Source of the DNA: Fibrobacter sp.
GTDB lineage: Bacteria; Fibrobacterota; Fibrobacteria; Fibrobacterales; Fibrobacteraceae
Reading direction: 5' to 3'
Length of the DNA: 64,000 bases
NCBI GenBank assembly: GCA_017503015.1
Contig: JAFVTX010000026.1
Location: forward strand, 1-64,000
The notes beneath the pieces are model-generated. The model saw only the letters and a program-made list of their open reading frames with translations, did not search any database and was not told the origin of the DNA. Positions 16,641 to 26,532 of the stretch are shown piece after piece. Every line of letters begins with the position of its first letter. The first letter of the stretch is position 1. A program made the position numbers and the translations under genes.

Positions 16641-17831
16641 ATGAAGAAGTCTTTTTTATTGGCTGGCGGTTTTGCCTTGGCCCTTTTCTTCGCTGCCTGC
16701 GGCGATGACAGCAGTTCCGGTAACAGCGTGGACCAGGAGACGGATGAATCCTCTTCTAGCGTAGAAGATTCTACGGATGTGTCTTCTTCTTCGTCGGAAT
16801 ACAAGGACCCGAGTTGGCCCGAAGGGGCGAGGGCAGCAACCCTGGATGACCTTAAAAAGTACTACCTCGTAAAAATCAAGGGCGAAACATTCCACTTGGG
16901 CACCGGCTCCAAGAACGGTATGTTCTCCCTCTGGGGAATCGATGAGTCCAACGGCAATCCGCACCAGGCTTTGTTGTTGATTATGTCTGATTTCAAGGAT
17001 GGCATTATCAAGATGAATTCTTCCAACACCATGGATCCCCTGGTCTTGGACGAAAAAATCGCCACCAACAAGATCCTGAAGGATATCATGAAGTCCTCGA
17101 AGGATATGGAACTGTCGTTTATCGTGAACGGCGACAAGCTGATGTATCGTGTGGATAAGGGTGATTTTGCCGAGGCTGAGGTGGAACAGTTGAAGGCTGA
17201 CCAGTCTTTGGTCACCGATGCCGCAAACTTTGAGAAAAAGCGCCTGGCTTGCACAGTTGCTGGCAACGATACGACTCAGGTCTATAGCTTCTACAAGGGT
17301 CGTTACATTATGGAACGTGTCGTAGGCAAGGATACGGTGTCCTGGAATGCCGGCTATGTGGATACCTACAGGGGCTACACCTTCTTTGTGTCCAAGTTTG
17401 CCACCGGTGCAGACCTGGCCATGATGACCCGCCAGGTTACGGCGTCCATGGATTCGATCCGTGGTAATTCCAAGTGCGTCAAGTCCGATTTCAAGTACTC
17501 CGACGTGGACGTGGCCTCTTTGAAGGGTGACTGGGCTACCTTGGACAAGTCTACCAACACGGATTGGGAATTCAACTTGAAGGCCCCTATGCAGTACACC
17601 CTGGTTGCCAATGCCGGCATGAACGAGAACAAGTCTGGAGCCTGGGATGTTTATGGTGACGTGCTGCTCCTGAAGGTCGAAAAGATGCTTAAGGCCGACG
17701 AACGCAAGTGCGCTAGCGCCATCAAGGGGAATGTGACAGGCATCTCCGAAAAGGGCTTCACCTACAATCATTCGGACAAGTGTTCTCCCGCAATGCCAAA
17801 GACATGGGAAGTACCTGTTTACGAAGAATAA
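16641..17831 (+). CDS. Fibrobacter-type lipoprotein of unknown function
   Basis: 396 residues. A lipoprotein signal peptide ends in FFAAC (Cys20), followed by GDDSSSG and an acidic Ser-rich linker to about residue 55, a style common in Fibrobacter surface lipoproteins. The rest has no recognised domain; it is rich in beta-prone stretches and has few cysteines (near 204, 276 and the C terminus). It should be anchored in the outer membrane or periplasm. The next gene, an outer-membrane barrel, starts 13 nt later in the same direction, so they may form one unit. A TATATTTA stretch about 25 nt before the start resembles the local promoter element. Confidence 0.7.
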   Translation: MKKSFLLAGGFALALFFAACGDDSSSGNSVDQETDESSSSVEDSTDVSSSSSEYKDPSWPEGARAATLDDLKKYYLVKIKGETFHLGTGSKNGMFSLWGIDESNGNPHQALLLIMSDFKDGIIKMNSSNTMDPLVLDEKIATNKILKDIMKSSKDMELSFIVNGDKLMYRVDKGDFAEAEVEQLKADQSLVTDAANFEKKRLACTVAGNDTTQVYSFYKGRYIMERVVGKDTVSWNAGYVDTYRGYTFFVSKFATGADLAMMTRQVTASMDSIRGNSKCVKSDFKYSDVDVASLKGDWATLDKSTNTDWEFNLKAPMQYTLVANAGMNENKSGAWDVYGDVLLLKVEKMLKADERKCASAIKGNVTGISEKGFTYNHSDKCSPAMPKTWEVPVYEE

Positions 17832-17844
17832 AGTCCTTTAGGTA

Positions 17845-19416
17845 ATGTTCTTGAAAAACGTTCACCGAATTATTTTTGCGGCAACTCTGTTTACCGCTGG
17901 TGTTACCGTTGCATGGTCTGCGTCTCCTGTGCTAGGGCCTGACCATCATCGGAATCTGAAACTTTTGGAAACGGCACCGCTCCTGTTCGAGTACCACCGC
18001 TTGACCACGGGGGACATGCCCCAGTCCTTTGCGTACCCCCGTCGGGATACGACATTCCAGAAGAACTTCGTGAAGACGGAACGCAACGCCCTGCTGTATT
18101 ACGATAATGCTTGCGGTGCGATGATTTCTGGGCATTTTGGGACGGATTCTCTCGGAACTCAGGATTCTTGCCGCGCTCGTGCGCCCCGTATAGCCCTTGC
18201 TACTAGCGTGGTGGGCGGTATCGACTATCGTGGGGGAGAATCCCTTGGCGATACTATTTGGCCGGGCGTTGATGGAGGCATCTATATGCGGGGTTACGCG
18301 GACTCCGTGGACTTTGTGCTGGATGCCCGCATCTATGACGAGTCCCACACGGCGGCAACGCCAAAGTCTTTTGACCGGGAGTTTGTAGAGGTCCAGAAAG
18401 AAGAAAATAATTCGGGCGTGGAGTATGCGAGCTACGCCCGCTACCGCACTCATTTCGGATTCAATTACGATTGGCTGCGCGTTGATCTGGGCCGTGACGT
18501 GATGCACTGGGGACCCGGTTATTATAACAACCTAACGCTGAACCAGTTTGCCCTCCCGTACAACATGCTTGCCATGGACATGCGGTTTGGCCCCTTGCGC
18601 GTTATCAGCTTTTATGCGGACTTGCGTGTTTACAACAACAGCATGAGCATGAAAAACAAGGACGACACGCGAAACCTGTTCGGCCACCGCTACGAACTGT
18701 CTGTAGGGAATGCCACCATCGGCATCAGCGAGCTGACGGTGCTTTATGACAACATGAAGCCCTGGCTCTTTGTACCGACGGCGCCCTTGTTTATGGAAAA
18801 GGGAAACTATTCCGAAAACAGCAACAACGGAGCCCTGGCCTTTGACTTGAACTATCGCCTGTTCCAGTTTGCCCGTGTCTATACGGAATTTTTCCTAGAT
18901 GACATGGAAAGCCCGGTGAGCCTGGTCAAAAATGATAACATTGAGGCCAAGTGGGCCTGGATGGCAGGCTTGCAGGCGGGTCACGACTTTTATTTCAAGG
19001 GCCATAAGCTTGAATTGGGAACCATTGCGGAATATGCCCGCATAGAGCCCTATGTGTATGGGCACTTCGAAAAGAATACGGCCCAGATGGCCCACCTGGG
19101 TTACCCTCTCGGGAACCAGGCCGGCCCCAACAGCCGCACGGTAGATTGGAGCGTCTTTGCCCGCTTGGATAACCACATCTTTGCAGGAATCCGGAACACC
19201 TGGTTCTGGAAGGGCACGGACTACGGCAGCGCCATAAACGATACTACTCCTCTTCACAACCACATGAAGATCCACAAGAAGTATCTGGCCGGTGCGGAAA
19301 TGCTTTACTCCCTGACGCCTGCGCTGAGCTACGAAGGACAGTTCGTGAGCTTCCTTGGCGAAGTGACCTTGTTCGACGACAAGAAGGTTTACCTGAGGGC
19401 CGGGTTCAAGTGGTAA
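17845..19416 (+). CDS. Wzi-like capsule assembly outer-membrane barrel protein
   Basis: 523 residues. A signal peptide at about 1-26 ends in WSASP. The core motif VDLGRDVMHWGPGYYNNL, followed by FALPYNML, matches the capsule-assembly Wzi family, in which G-R-D-x-x-x-W-G-P-G is conserved. The protein ends in FKW, an aromatic C terminus as used for barrel insertion by BAM. Wzi proteins help attach capsular polysaccharide to the outer surface. It follows the lipoprotein gene closely. Its partner glycan could be that of the cluster at 1-7.5 kb, but this is inference. Confidence 0.65.
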   Translation: MFLKNVHRIIFAATLFTAGVTVAWSASPVLGPDHHRNLKLLETAPLLFEYHRLTTGDMPQSFAYPRRDTTFQKNFVKTERNALLYYDNACGAMISGHFGTDSLGTQDSCRARAPRIALATSVVGGIDYRGGESLGDTIWPGVDGGIYMRGYADSVDFVLDARIYDESHTAATPKSFDREFVEVQKEENNSGVEYASYARYRTHFGFNYDWLRVDLGRDVMHWGPGYYNNLTLNQFALPYNMLAMDMRFGPLRVISFYADLRVYNNSMSMKNKDDTRNLFGHRYELSVGNATIGISELTVLYDNMKPWLFVPTAPLFMEKGNYSENSNNGALAFDLNYRLFQFARVYTEFFLDDMESPVSLVKNDNIEAKWAWMAGLQAGHDFYFKGHKLELGTIAEYARIEPYVYGHFEKNTAQMAHLGYPLGNQAGPNSRTVDWSVFARLDNHIFAGIRNTWFWKGTDYGSAINDTTPLHNHMKIHKKYLAGAEMLYSLTPALSYEGQFVSFLGEVTLFDDKKVYLRAGFKW

Positions 19417-19452
19417 TTAGAGGTTAGGGGCTAGGATCTAGGGGCTAGTGAA
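19417..19452. repeat. CTAG-word intergenic repeat
   Basis: Words such as GGGGCTAGGATCTAG are strung between the stop of the barrel gene and the start of trhP. The same vocabulary recurs at 40050-40170 and 45614-45648. Confidence 0.6.
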
Positions 19453-19457
19453 TATTT

Positions 19458-20786
19458 ATGGAAAAGCCTGAATTGCTTGCACCGGCGGGGGATTTGACCC
19501 GCATGAAATACGCCTTGGCCTATGGGGCCGATGCGGTGTACGCAGGCCAGCCCGCTTTTTCCTTGCGGGCCCGGGAGAACGGTTTCAAGAATCTGGACGA
19601 CCTGGCAGAGGGGGTTGCCTACGTTCACGGCCAGGGAAAAAAGTTCTACTTGACCAGTAACGTGATTCCCCGGAACACCAAGGTGGAACCATTCCAGAAA
19701 GCCTTGCTTGCCGCACTGGAATTGAAACCGGACGCTTTGATTGTGGCAGATCCCGGTTTCGTAGGCTGGCTTCGCAAAGTTTCTCCTCAGACCGAAGTTC
19801 ATTTGTCTGTGCAGGCCAACACCACCAACTATTTGACTGCCTCATTCTGGAAAGACCTGGGGGTTCGCCGCATTATCTTGAGTCGTGAACTTCGGTTGTC
19901 TGAAATCCTGGAAATCAAGGAACGGGTTCCTGACCTGGAACTGGAAGTCTTTGTCCATGGGGCGGTGTGCATGGCCATGTCGGGCCGTTGCATGCTTTCG
20001 AACTGGGTGACTAGGCGTGATGCCAACCAGGGCGCTTGCGATAACAGCTGCCGCATGCCTTACCGGCTCTACGCCAACGAAGGCCCGCAGTGCGAAGGCT
20101 ACAAGGAACACGAGGGAGAATTTTTCTTACAGCGGACCGATCGGCCAGAACTCCAGCCGGTGGCCCTGGACGAAGACACCTGGGGAACCTACTTCATGAG
20201 CAGTCGGGACCTGTGCGCCCTGGATGTTGTGCCCGAGCTTGTTCGCGCGGGTCTGGATTCCTTCAAGATAGAGGGCCGCACCCGTTCGGTCTATTATTTG
20301 AGCCAGGTGGTCCGTGCCTACCGCATGGCCATCGATGCTTCCGTTAATGCTCTGGAATCGAACGGTTCTTCGTCTGCAGATTTGAAGGATGCCCGCCATG
20401 CACTGGATTTTGTGGATGGTCGCGGGTTCATGCCTGGATTTTTGAAGGGTCCCTTGCCCCAGAACTACGAGTCCACCCACGTGGATGCCCCGTCGGGTTG
20501 TGTCTGTGCCCAGATTTTGGACTACGACGCCCAGAGCCGTTCTTTCCGCGTGAATGTGAAGAATCAGTTTTCTATGGACGACTCCTTGGAGTTTATGACT
20601 CCCGAAGGAATGTCCCTTTGTAAAATCTCGTCGTTGAAGAATTTCAGGGGCGAAGACGCCGACCGGCTGAATCCCGGCACAGAAGGAAGGGTCTTTGTAC
20701 AAGATAGTGGGGACTTTTCTCTGAAAAATGTAAAATTTGGCTTTTTTGTTAAGCGGACGTGCCCAAATTCCGGTACAAATACATAA
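19458..20786 (+). CDS. trhP: U32-family tRNA hydroxylation protein TrhP (YegQ)
   Basis: 442 residues, close to the 453 of E. coli TrhP. It matches that protein along the N-terminal TIM-barrel half: PELLAPAGDLTRMKYALAYG, DAVYAGQPAFSLR, HLSVQANTTNY and VFVHGAVCMAMSGRC. Four conserved cysteines around CMAMSGRC and NQGACDNSCR probably bind an Fe-S cluster. TrhP acts with prephenate-derived hydroxylation to make 5-hydroxyuridine at U34 of certain tRNAs. The C-terminal half has IEGRTRSVYYLS, also conserved. The gene is preceded by CTAG repeats and followed within 10 nt by a small gene. Confidence 0.85.
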   Translation: MEKPELLAPAGDLTRMKYALAYGADAVYAGQPAFSLRARENGFKNLDDLAEGVAYVHGQGKKFYLTSNVIPRNTKVEPFQKALLAALELKPDALIVADPGFVGWLRKVSPQTEVHLSVQANTTNYLTASFWKDLGVRRIILSRELRLSEILEIKERVPDLELEVFVHGAVCMAMSGRCMLSNWVTRRDANQGACDNSCRMPYRLYANEGPQCEGYKEHEGEFFLQRTDRPELQPVALDEDTWGTYFMSSRDLCALDVVPELVRAGLDSFKIEGRTRSVYYLSQVVRAYRMAIDASVNALESNGSSSADLKDARHALDFVDGRGFMPGFLKGPLPQNYESTHVDAPSGCVCAQILDYDAQSRSFRVNVKNQFSMDDSLEFMTPEGMSLCKISSLKNFRGEDADRLNPGTEGRVFVQDSGDFSLKNVKFGFFVKRTCPNSGTNT

Positions 20787-20795
20787 ATTGTTGCC

Positions 20796-21233
20796 ATGGC
20801 TGTAGACGAAGCTACAAAGAAACAAGATGCGCTGGAGCTCTATCAGATAGACGATAAGGCTATTGTGCCCTTTTTTAAGGCCCATCTTGACGAATTGCAG
20901 AAATTTCTACAGGAACACAAGGGCGAAAACCTTTCCCTGTTGGTCAAGCTCAAGCAGTTTATCCGGACTTACCGTTTGCCTTTCAACATGCAGCGCTACA
21001 TGGAGGTCCAGAGGACTTACATCCAGCAGAGTCTGCAGACCCAGGTGCAGAACCGCCAAGAGGCGGTGAGCCACTGGATTCAGGAACACGCTTGCAGGCA
21101 CCGTAACCGCATGATACAGCTCCAGTGCCTCTATTTGGAGCGAATCAAGGACAAACTGATTCCCGAAGTTCAGGCTATGCTGGAGCGCAAGCTTGAAAAA
21201 CTTCAGTCTGAATCTCAGGATAACAATTCCTGA
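20796..21233 (+). CDS. Hypothetical helical protein (145 aa)
   Basis: No family recognised. The protein is soluble and charged, with strong alpha-helical and coiled-coil character, for example the Q/E/K-rich C-terminal third from about residue 95. It lacks a signal peptide or membrane segment. It starts 10 nt after trhP and probably shares its transcript. It is convergent with sufD, whose stop lies 22 nt beyond its own. Confidence 0.55.
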   Translation: MAVDEATKKQDALELYQIDDKAIVPFFKAHLDELQKFLQEHKGENLSLLVKLKQFIRTYRLPFNMQRYMEVQRTYIQQSLQTQVQNRQEAVSHWIQEHACRHRNRMIQLQCLYLERIKDKLIPEVQAMLERKLEKLQSESQDNNS

Positions 21234-21254
21234 TTGGTTCGAGAAACTTTTTAT

Positions 21255-22238
21255 TTACAGTTTTGACACAACCTGTTCCAGGCGTTCCTTGGCGGGGGAG
21301 TCGGACATGGGCATGAACAGTTCCTTCGCAAATGCCTGGGTCAGGAGTTCCCTGGCCTTTTCGACGGGTATTCCCCTGCTGGTCAGGTAGAAGAGCTGTT
21401 CGGCATCCAGTTCTCCGCAGGTGTTCCCGTGGGTACATTCCACGTCGTCGTGGTAGATTTTCAGCACTGGCTTTACGGACACGGAACTGCCTTCGGAAAG
21501 GAGGATGGTGTTCACCAGCTGGGACGAAAACACCTTGGAGCAGTTTGCGCCCGCCACCACGCTACCGTCGTAGCTGGCATTGGACTTTCCGTTCAGCAGG
21601 TTCCTCGCGAACTGGACGCTTTCCGTTTCGGGCGCTTCGTGCCTGATGGTGATGCGGTGGTGTACGGAATCGTCTCCATTGAGTACGTTCAGGGAGCGGA
21701 TTTCTAGTCGGGCACCGCTACCTTTCAAGAAGGCGTCCAGGCTGGTGCGCTTGATTCCCGTGCCCCGCTCGATTTCGGAGAAATAGACTTTCGAACCCGC
21801 CTCCTGCACGATTCGGAAATGGCGGAACCTCAGGGGCACGCCGTCGGCAGGGTTTGCAAAGAAAATGTGGACGGAAGCGTTTTCGCCTTCGTAGATGTCG
21901 AACCGTTCGGCGCAGATTTCGTGGGCCACCTTGTTGTCGAGAATCTCGAGGCTGGCCGTTGCGTTCTTGCCGATGTCCAGCACGGTATGGCCAAAGTCGT
22001 TGTTGCACTTGAGCATGGCCATTTCGTTTGCACCGTCGGCAATATCCTGCTTCATGGTCCGCGCATTAAACGCTATGGGCAGGAGTGCCGCAAAGTCGTC
22101 TTCGTCGGAATAGTCTGCGGTATCGTTGCAGGTTTCGGGGAATTCCGGCATAGGAATTTTTGTCACGGGGAAAAACGTCCACAACTCGTTGTTGCGGCGG
22201 GGCATGCCGATTTGCTTGATGCGGGAAATAGCGTCCAT
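21255..22238 (-). CDS. sufD: SufD, Fe-S cluster scaffold complex subunit
   Basis: 327 residues, somewhat shorter than usual. The SufB/SufD beta-helix core is clear, with HHRITIRHEAPETES, FARNLLNGKSNASYDG and the late VKPVLKIYHDDVECTHGNTCGELD, which carries the conserved C-terminal H and D/E residues. SufD joins SufB and SufC in the SUFBCD scaffold for Fe-S assembly. Its start overlaps the sufC stop as TAATG. No sufB is visible nearby. Confidence 0.9.
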   Translation of the reverse strand: MDAISRIKQIGMPRRNNELWTFFPVTKIPMPEFPETCNDTADYSDEDDFAALLPIAFNARTMKQDIADGANEMAMLKCNNDFGHTVLDIGKNATASLEILDNKVAHEICAERFDIYEGENASVHIFFANPADGVPLRFRHFRIVQEAGSKVYFSEIERGTGIKRTSLDAFLKGSGARLEIRSLNVLNGDDSVHHRITIRHEAPETESVQFARNLLNGKSNASYDGSVVAGANCSKVFSSQLVNTILLSEGSSVSVKPVLKIYHDDVECTHGNTCGELDAEQLFYLTSRGIPVEKARELLTQAFAKELFMPMSDSPAKERLEQVVSKL

Positions 22239-22984
22239 TACTTTTCCTCGATCCAGTCGTAACCTTTTTCTTCCAGTTCAAGGGCCAGTTCCGGGCCACC
22301 GCTCAAGATGATTTTCCCGTGACGGAGCACGTGGACAAAGTTGGGCTTGATGTAGTCCAGAAGCCTCTGGTAGTGGGTCACCAGAATCACCGCCTTGTCG
22401 GGGCCCATAATGTGGTTGATACCGCCGGCCACGATGCGCAGCGCATCGATGTCCAGGCCGGAATCGGTTTCGTCCAGCAGGGATACTTTCGGGTCTAAGA
22501 TGGCCATCTGCAGAATCTCGTTGCGTTTCTTTTCGCCGCCGGAGTAGCCTTCGTTTACGCCACGGTCACGGTAGCGTTCGTCCATTTCCAGAAGTTCCAT
22601 CTTTTCGTCGATGAGTTTCTTGAATTCGGCTTCTCCGATTTCGGGCAGGCCCAAGAAGGCCCGCTTGCTGTTTAGCGCCATCTTCAGGAATTCCACGTTG
22701 TTTACGCCGGGGATTTCCGTAGGGTACTGGGTGCTGATGAACAGTCCGCTGTTAGCCCGCTCGTTGATTTCCATCTGGAGCAGGTCCTTGCCGTCTAAAG
22801 TGACGGAACCGCCATCTACGTGATAGGCGGGGTGACCGGCGATGACCTTGGAGAGGGTGCTTTTACCGGAGCCGTTTGGGCCCATGATGGCGTGGACTTC
22901 TCCCGCCTTGACTTCCAGATTGATTCCTTTCAGAATCTGGGTTCCGTCTTCGATGCTTGCCTTTAAGTCTTTAATGGATAACAT
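22238..22984 (-). CDS. sufC: SufC, Fe-S assembly ABC ATPase
   Basis: 248 residues. It has Walker [10 protein letters not shown], the SufC-type signature [12 protein letters not shown], Walker [13 protein letters not shown] and the H-loop VTHYQRLL. SufC hydrolyses ATP to open the SufB-SufD scaffold. The start ATG at 22984 lies inside the 3' end of dnaG (14-nt overlap), so it is coupled to dnaG translation. An open frame continues upstream but is only a shadow of dnaG. Confidence 0.93.
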   Translation of the reverse strand: MLSIKDLKASIEDGTQILKGINLEVKAGEVHAIMGPNGSGKSTLSKVIAGHPAYHVDGGSVTLDGKDLLQMEINERANSGLFISTQYPTEIPGVNNVEFLKMALNSKRAFLGLPEIGEAEFKKLIDEKMELLEMDERYRDRGVNEGYSGGEKKRNEILQMAILDPKVSLLDETDSGLDIDALRIVAGGINHIMGPDKAVILVTHYQRLLDYIKPNFVHVLRHGKIILSGGPELALELEEKGYDWIEEK

Positions 22985-24836
22985 GGATGAGCCTATCCTT
23001 GCTGCTGATAATTCTGTCTGCAAATTGGTTGATGTCGATGCCGCCTTTCTTGTAGGAGGCGTCCAGTTTCTGCAATTCCTGCGTGAACGCATAGAGGTCC
23101 ATGCGTTTCTGGATTCCTTCGGCACTGTCCAGCTGGATGTTCTTTTTTTCCCTGTCGCAAAAACGCAACATGAGCACCATGAGGGTGTCGTAGAACTCGT
23201 TGATTTCCTTGGGCGGTGTCCAGGTTTCTTCGGGCAGGCCTTCCATAAAGAGCTGGCCCTGCCTTGGCAGGATTTCGTAAAGCGTTTGGGGCGAAAAGTA
23301 ACCCGTTTCGGCGTAGTGGGCGATGGCGGTGTTCACGAATTCGTCTACGACGGAAGATTCCAAAAGCTGGATGCCGCTTTCGGCCAGGTTCATGTCGAAA
23401 AATTCGCATGCTCTGTCCAGCAACGTAGGGTTTCGGTACAGTAGGTTTGCAAACCGGATTTCCAGGGGCGGAATCAGGTTCCACTGGACCATGGCCGCTT
23501 CTTCTTGAAGGACTTCTTTCGCTTGTTCCTGTTCGGCAGTCGGTTTGTGCTTCACGTGGATTTGCTGGACGTCGTTTAAGGACCTGCTGGTGTCGAAACG
23601 CTCCGAAAGGAGCTTTACGTACTGGTTCCGAAGTTCTGTGTTCCCGATGCTCTTGATGAGGGACTTGGCGTAGGTGATAAAGCTTGCCCGGGCCTCGATG
23701 CTGGAAAGGTCCTTCATGTGGGATAGGTAGCTGAGCCAGTCTTCGGCATTCTTCAGTTCGTTGCGGAAGGCCTCTGCGCCTCGCTCGTTTACGAAGTTGT
23801 CGGGGTCGATCTTGGTGCCGTCGGGTCTCGAAAGGGCGAATACCTTCGGGCCGATTCCCTTGGGGAGCACGATTTCCAGGGAGCGGAGGGTGGCCTTTTG
23901 GCCAGCCGCGTCGCCGTCGAAGACCAGATAGGCGGTTTTTGCGTAGCGGGAAAGGATGCTGGCGTGGTTCTCGGTAAGGGCAGTGCCGGAGGCCGCCACC
24001 ACGTTTTGCACGCCGCCCTGGTAAAGGCTTATCAGATCGAAATAACCTTCTACGATGATGACCGCGTTTTCTTTGGCGATGGCGTTCTTGCTGTGGTTCA
24101 GCCCGAAAAGGATATCGCTTTTATGGTAAAGGATAGTTTCCGGGCTGTTCATGTATTTTGCCGGACTCTTGCCGGAAAGGTCGCGCCCTCCGAAGGCAAC
24201 CACCACGCCGGAAATGTTCTGGATGGCAATCATCAGGCGGTCCCGGAACTTGTCGGAAATACCGCCGTTCTCCTTTTCTACGGCAAGGCCCGCCTTGACG
24301 CATTCCTTGGGAGAGAACCCTTTCTTGGCGGCGTAGCCTACGAAACCTTCGCGGCCGTCGGGAGCGTAGCCGATGTGGAACTGCTTGCGGGTTGGTTCGG
24401 AAATATGGCGGCTGTTCAGGTATTGAAGAGCCTTTGGACTGCGGGTCAGCTGTTCTTCGAACCACTCACAGGCCAGTTCGTTCAATTTGCGGACCAGTTC
24501 CCGCTCTTCGGTGATTTCGGCCCGTTCGGGGTTGCCCACGCTGGGTAACTCAAAACTGCAAAAATCCGCCACCCATTTCACGGCGGCGTTGAAGTCTATT
24601 TTTTCGTGTTCCTGCACGAACTTGAACACGTCTCCGCCGGCACCGCAGGCGAAGCACTTGTAGATGCCCAGGGTGGGGTTTACGTACATGGAGGGGGAGT
24701 GGTCGTCGTGGAAGGGGCACACCCCAACGTAGCGTCCGTTGCCCGACCTTTTCAGGGGCAAAAACTGCTCAATGACGGCCGTGATGTCGGCTTCGGATTT
24801 GAGCTGTTGGATGACTTCGTTAGGGTAAAAGGGCAT
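22971..24836 (-). CDS. dnaG: DNA primase DnaG
   Basis: 621 residues, normal for DnaG. The CHC2 zinc site has C40, H43, C61 and C64. The TOPRIM core shows [16 protein letters not shown] and the metal-binding [11 protein letters not shown]. The C-terminal part, which binds the DnaB helicase, is less conserved. It makes RNA primers for replication. The start codon stands 4 nt after a TAAATTTG promoter box, with no room for a Shine-Dalgarno site, so the mRNA is probably leaderless. Downstream, sufC and sufD overlap in one operon. Confidence 0.95.
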   Translation of the reverse strand: MPFYPNEVIQQLKSEADITAVIEQFLPLKRSGNGRYVGVCPFHDDHSPSMYVNPTLGIYKCFACGAGGDVFKFVQEHEKIDFNAAVKWVADFCSFELPSVGNPERAEITEERELVRKLNELACEWFEEQLTRSPKALQYLNSRHISEPTRKQFHIGYAPDGREGFVGYAAKKGFSPKECVKAGLAVEKENGGISDKFRDRLMIAIQNISGVVVAFGGRDLSGKSPAKYMNSPETILYHKSDILFGLNHSKNAIAKENAVIIVEGYFDLISLYQGGVQNVVAASGTALTENHASILSRYAKTAYLVFDGDAAGQKATLRSLEIVLPKGIGPKVFALSRPDGTKIDPDNFVNERGAEAFRNELKNAEDWLSYLSHMKDLSSIEARASFITYAKSLIKSIGNTELRNQYVKLLSERFDTSRSLNDVQQIHVKHKPTAEQEQAKEVLQEEAAMVQWNLIPPLEIRFANLLYRNPTLLDRACEFFDMNLAESGIQLLESSVVDEFVNTAIAHYAETGYFSPQTLYEILPRQGQLFMEGLPEETWTPPKEINEFYDTLMVLMLRFCDREKKNIQLDSAEGIQKRMDLYAFTQELQKLDASYKKGGIDINQFADRIISSKDRLIHVIH

Positions 24837-24840
24837 GGCC

Positions 24841-24848
24841 CAAATTTA
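24841..24848 (-). promoter_or_regulatory. TAAATTTG promoter box of dnaG
   Basis: On the minus strand TTCTAAATTTGGGCC runs directly into the ATG of dnaG. The spacing places the transcription start at or next to the start codon. Confidence 0.6.
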
Positions 24849-24871
24849 GAAAACTGCAGGAATCTTTATAA

Positions 24872-24937
24872 AAAAGTTTGCTTCGGGAGGTACTTTGCAC
24901 GCTCACACATTCACTTCGTTCGAGTGCTCGCTTTGCG
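24872..24937. repeat. 66-nt direct repeat, copy 1
   Basis: One mismatch against 25096-25161, in the same direction. It contains CACT-TCGTTCG-AGTG, able to form a small hairpin. It lies upstream of dnaG in the 328-nt gap to the MATE gene. Confidence 0.85.
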
Positions 24938-25095
24938 AAGTTCCTCCCTCCGCAAAGAAAATAACGTGGTTTCTGGAATAAAACAGTTTCCGTCACAGGC
25001 CATGCAAGGGAAGGCACTGCGGAGGACCTTGTGACTGTTAGTCCCTGCGGCCCTCCGCGAGACTCGGGTCAAAAGAAAACGGCAAAAAGTTTGTG

Positions 25096-25161
25096 AAAAG
25101 TTTGCTCCGGGAGGTACTTTGCACGCTCACACATTCACTTCGTTCGAGTGCTCGCTTTGCG
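25096..25161. repeat. 66-nt direct repeat, copy 2
   Basis: Second copy, ending three bases before the stop of the MATE gene. The 158 nt between the copies hold no gene that I can support. Confidence 0.85.
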
Positions 25162-25164
25162 CTT

Positions 25165-26499
25165 TTATACCACGGCCTTGGTTCTCCAGCGGCCGCTTTT
25201 CCAGCGCCAGAAGTTGGCGATGGAACGGTAGAACTCGTCGCTGGCCATGCCGAGCCAGAGCCCCGCCAGTCCAAGTTTCAGCCCAAAGGCGAGGAACAGT
25301 GCGGTGCCCACGCCCAGAGTCCACATCATGGCGCTTCCGACGATAGCGGGAAACTTGGAATCTCCGATGGCGCGGAGAGATGAGGTGATAATGAAGTTGA
25401 CGGCTTTAAACGGCTGCAGCGCTACATCGCACCAGAGGCAGATGCAGCCCAGACGAATCACTTCGGGATCCTTGGAGAAAATGCCGATAAGATGCTCGCC
25501 ACAGAGGGCCACCGCAATGGAGAAAATAAGCCCGCTAATGCTTCCGATGATAAATGTGCGTTTTATTTTTTCAGAGGCCCGGTCGTATTCGTGAGCGCCC
25601 ACCAGGTGGGCTACGAGAATCTGGTTTCCGCTGCCCAAACCGATTCCCAAAATGCAAGACACTGCTGAAAAGTTTCCGGCAAATACGCGGGCCGTTATGG
25701 CGGTGGTGCCAACATAGACCACCATGGCGGTAATGAACACCTGAAACAGCTGGAAACTGATGGGTTCTGCGGCTGCGGGAAGCCCGATACGAATCCAGTC
25801 GGGCAAGATAATCCTGGAACGAACAAGGTCCCGCTTGTTTGTTTTATGGCGAATTTTGAAACGCAATACCAGCCAGAGCATGAACGAAGCCAGTCCCCAA
25901 GAAATGCCTGTGGCCAGGGCCACGCCGTAAACGCCCATTTTTGGGAGGCCAAAAAGACCTTCCAAGAAGATGTAGTTCAGTACGGCGTTGCTCACAATGG
26001 TAAGCACGTTGCTGATCAGGTTCCAGATAGTAAGGCCGTGGGTGGCGATTAAGGCAATGAGGGTGGCCTGCAGGGCCCGGAAGGCAAAGCCGAAGGCCAC
26101 TACGGAAAGGAATTGGTTCGCATATAGGGCCGTGTCGTCGGTAAGGCCCATCAGGGAGACGATGGTGCCCGAAAGGGGAAACACCAGGAGAGTAATGGAA
26201 ATGCCGAGCAAAAAGCTGCCCACAAGTACCAGGGTCTGTGTAGTCCTGGCGTGGCTACTTTGCCTTGCCCCGATGTACTGGGAGGTAATGCTTGCGCCTG
26301 CCTGGGAAAACGCGTGGAGGGCGGTAAAGATGGTGGCGATGATGGGCATTAACGCGCCTACGCCGGCGGCTGCCGTTTCCGAGGTGCGGGAAAGGAACCA
26401 GCTGTCCATCATGGGCTGGAAAATCCCGACGGCAAAGGTCAGGATAAGGGGCCAAGAAAGACTGATAAGGGAACGGTCCTTGACTTGTTTTCCAGTCAT
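25165..26499 (-). CDS. MATE-family multidrug/cation exporter
   Basis: 444 residues, about 12 membrane helices. It has the MATE-type N terminus SLSWPLILTFAVGIFQPMMDSWFLSR and internal ASITSQYIGARQ. MATE carriers export cationic drugs or metabolites in exchange for H+ or Na+. The ATG follows 5 nt after TAAAATTG, a one-mismatch form of the promoter box seen before dnaG, so it probably has its own near-leaderless transcript. Substrate unknown. Confidence 0.85.
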   Translation of the reverse strand: MTGKQVKDRSLISLSWPLILTFAVGIFQPMMDSWFLSRTSETAAAGVGALMPIIATIFTALHAFSQAGASITSQYIGARQSSHARTTQTLVLVGSFLLGISITLLVFPLSGTIVSLMGLTDDTALYANQFLSVVAFGFAFRALQATLIALIATHGLTIWNLISNVLTIVSNAVLNYIFLEGLFGLPKMGVYGVALATGISWGLASFMLWLVLRFKIRHKTNKRDLVRSRIILPDWIRIGLPAAAEPISFQLFQVFITAMVVYVGTTAITARVFAGNFSAVSCILGIGLGSGNQILVAHLVGAHEYDRASEKIKRTFIIGSISGLIFSIAVALCGEHLIGIFSKDPEVIRLGCICLWCDVALQPFKAVNFIITSSLRAIGDSKFPAIVGSAMMWTLGVGTALFLAFGLKLGLAGLWLGMASDEFYRSIANFWRWKSGRWRTKAVV

Positions 26500-26532
26500 G
26501 GGCCCAATTTTAGCAATTTGGAGGGCTTTTCG

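Noticed and set aside
22985-23125. N-terminal extension of SufC
   Set aside because: The extra residues are a shadow of dnaG; the standard SufC start [10 protein letters not shown] is at 22984.
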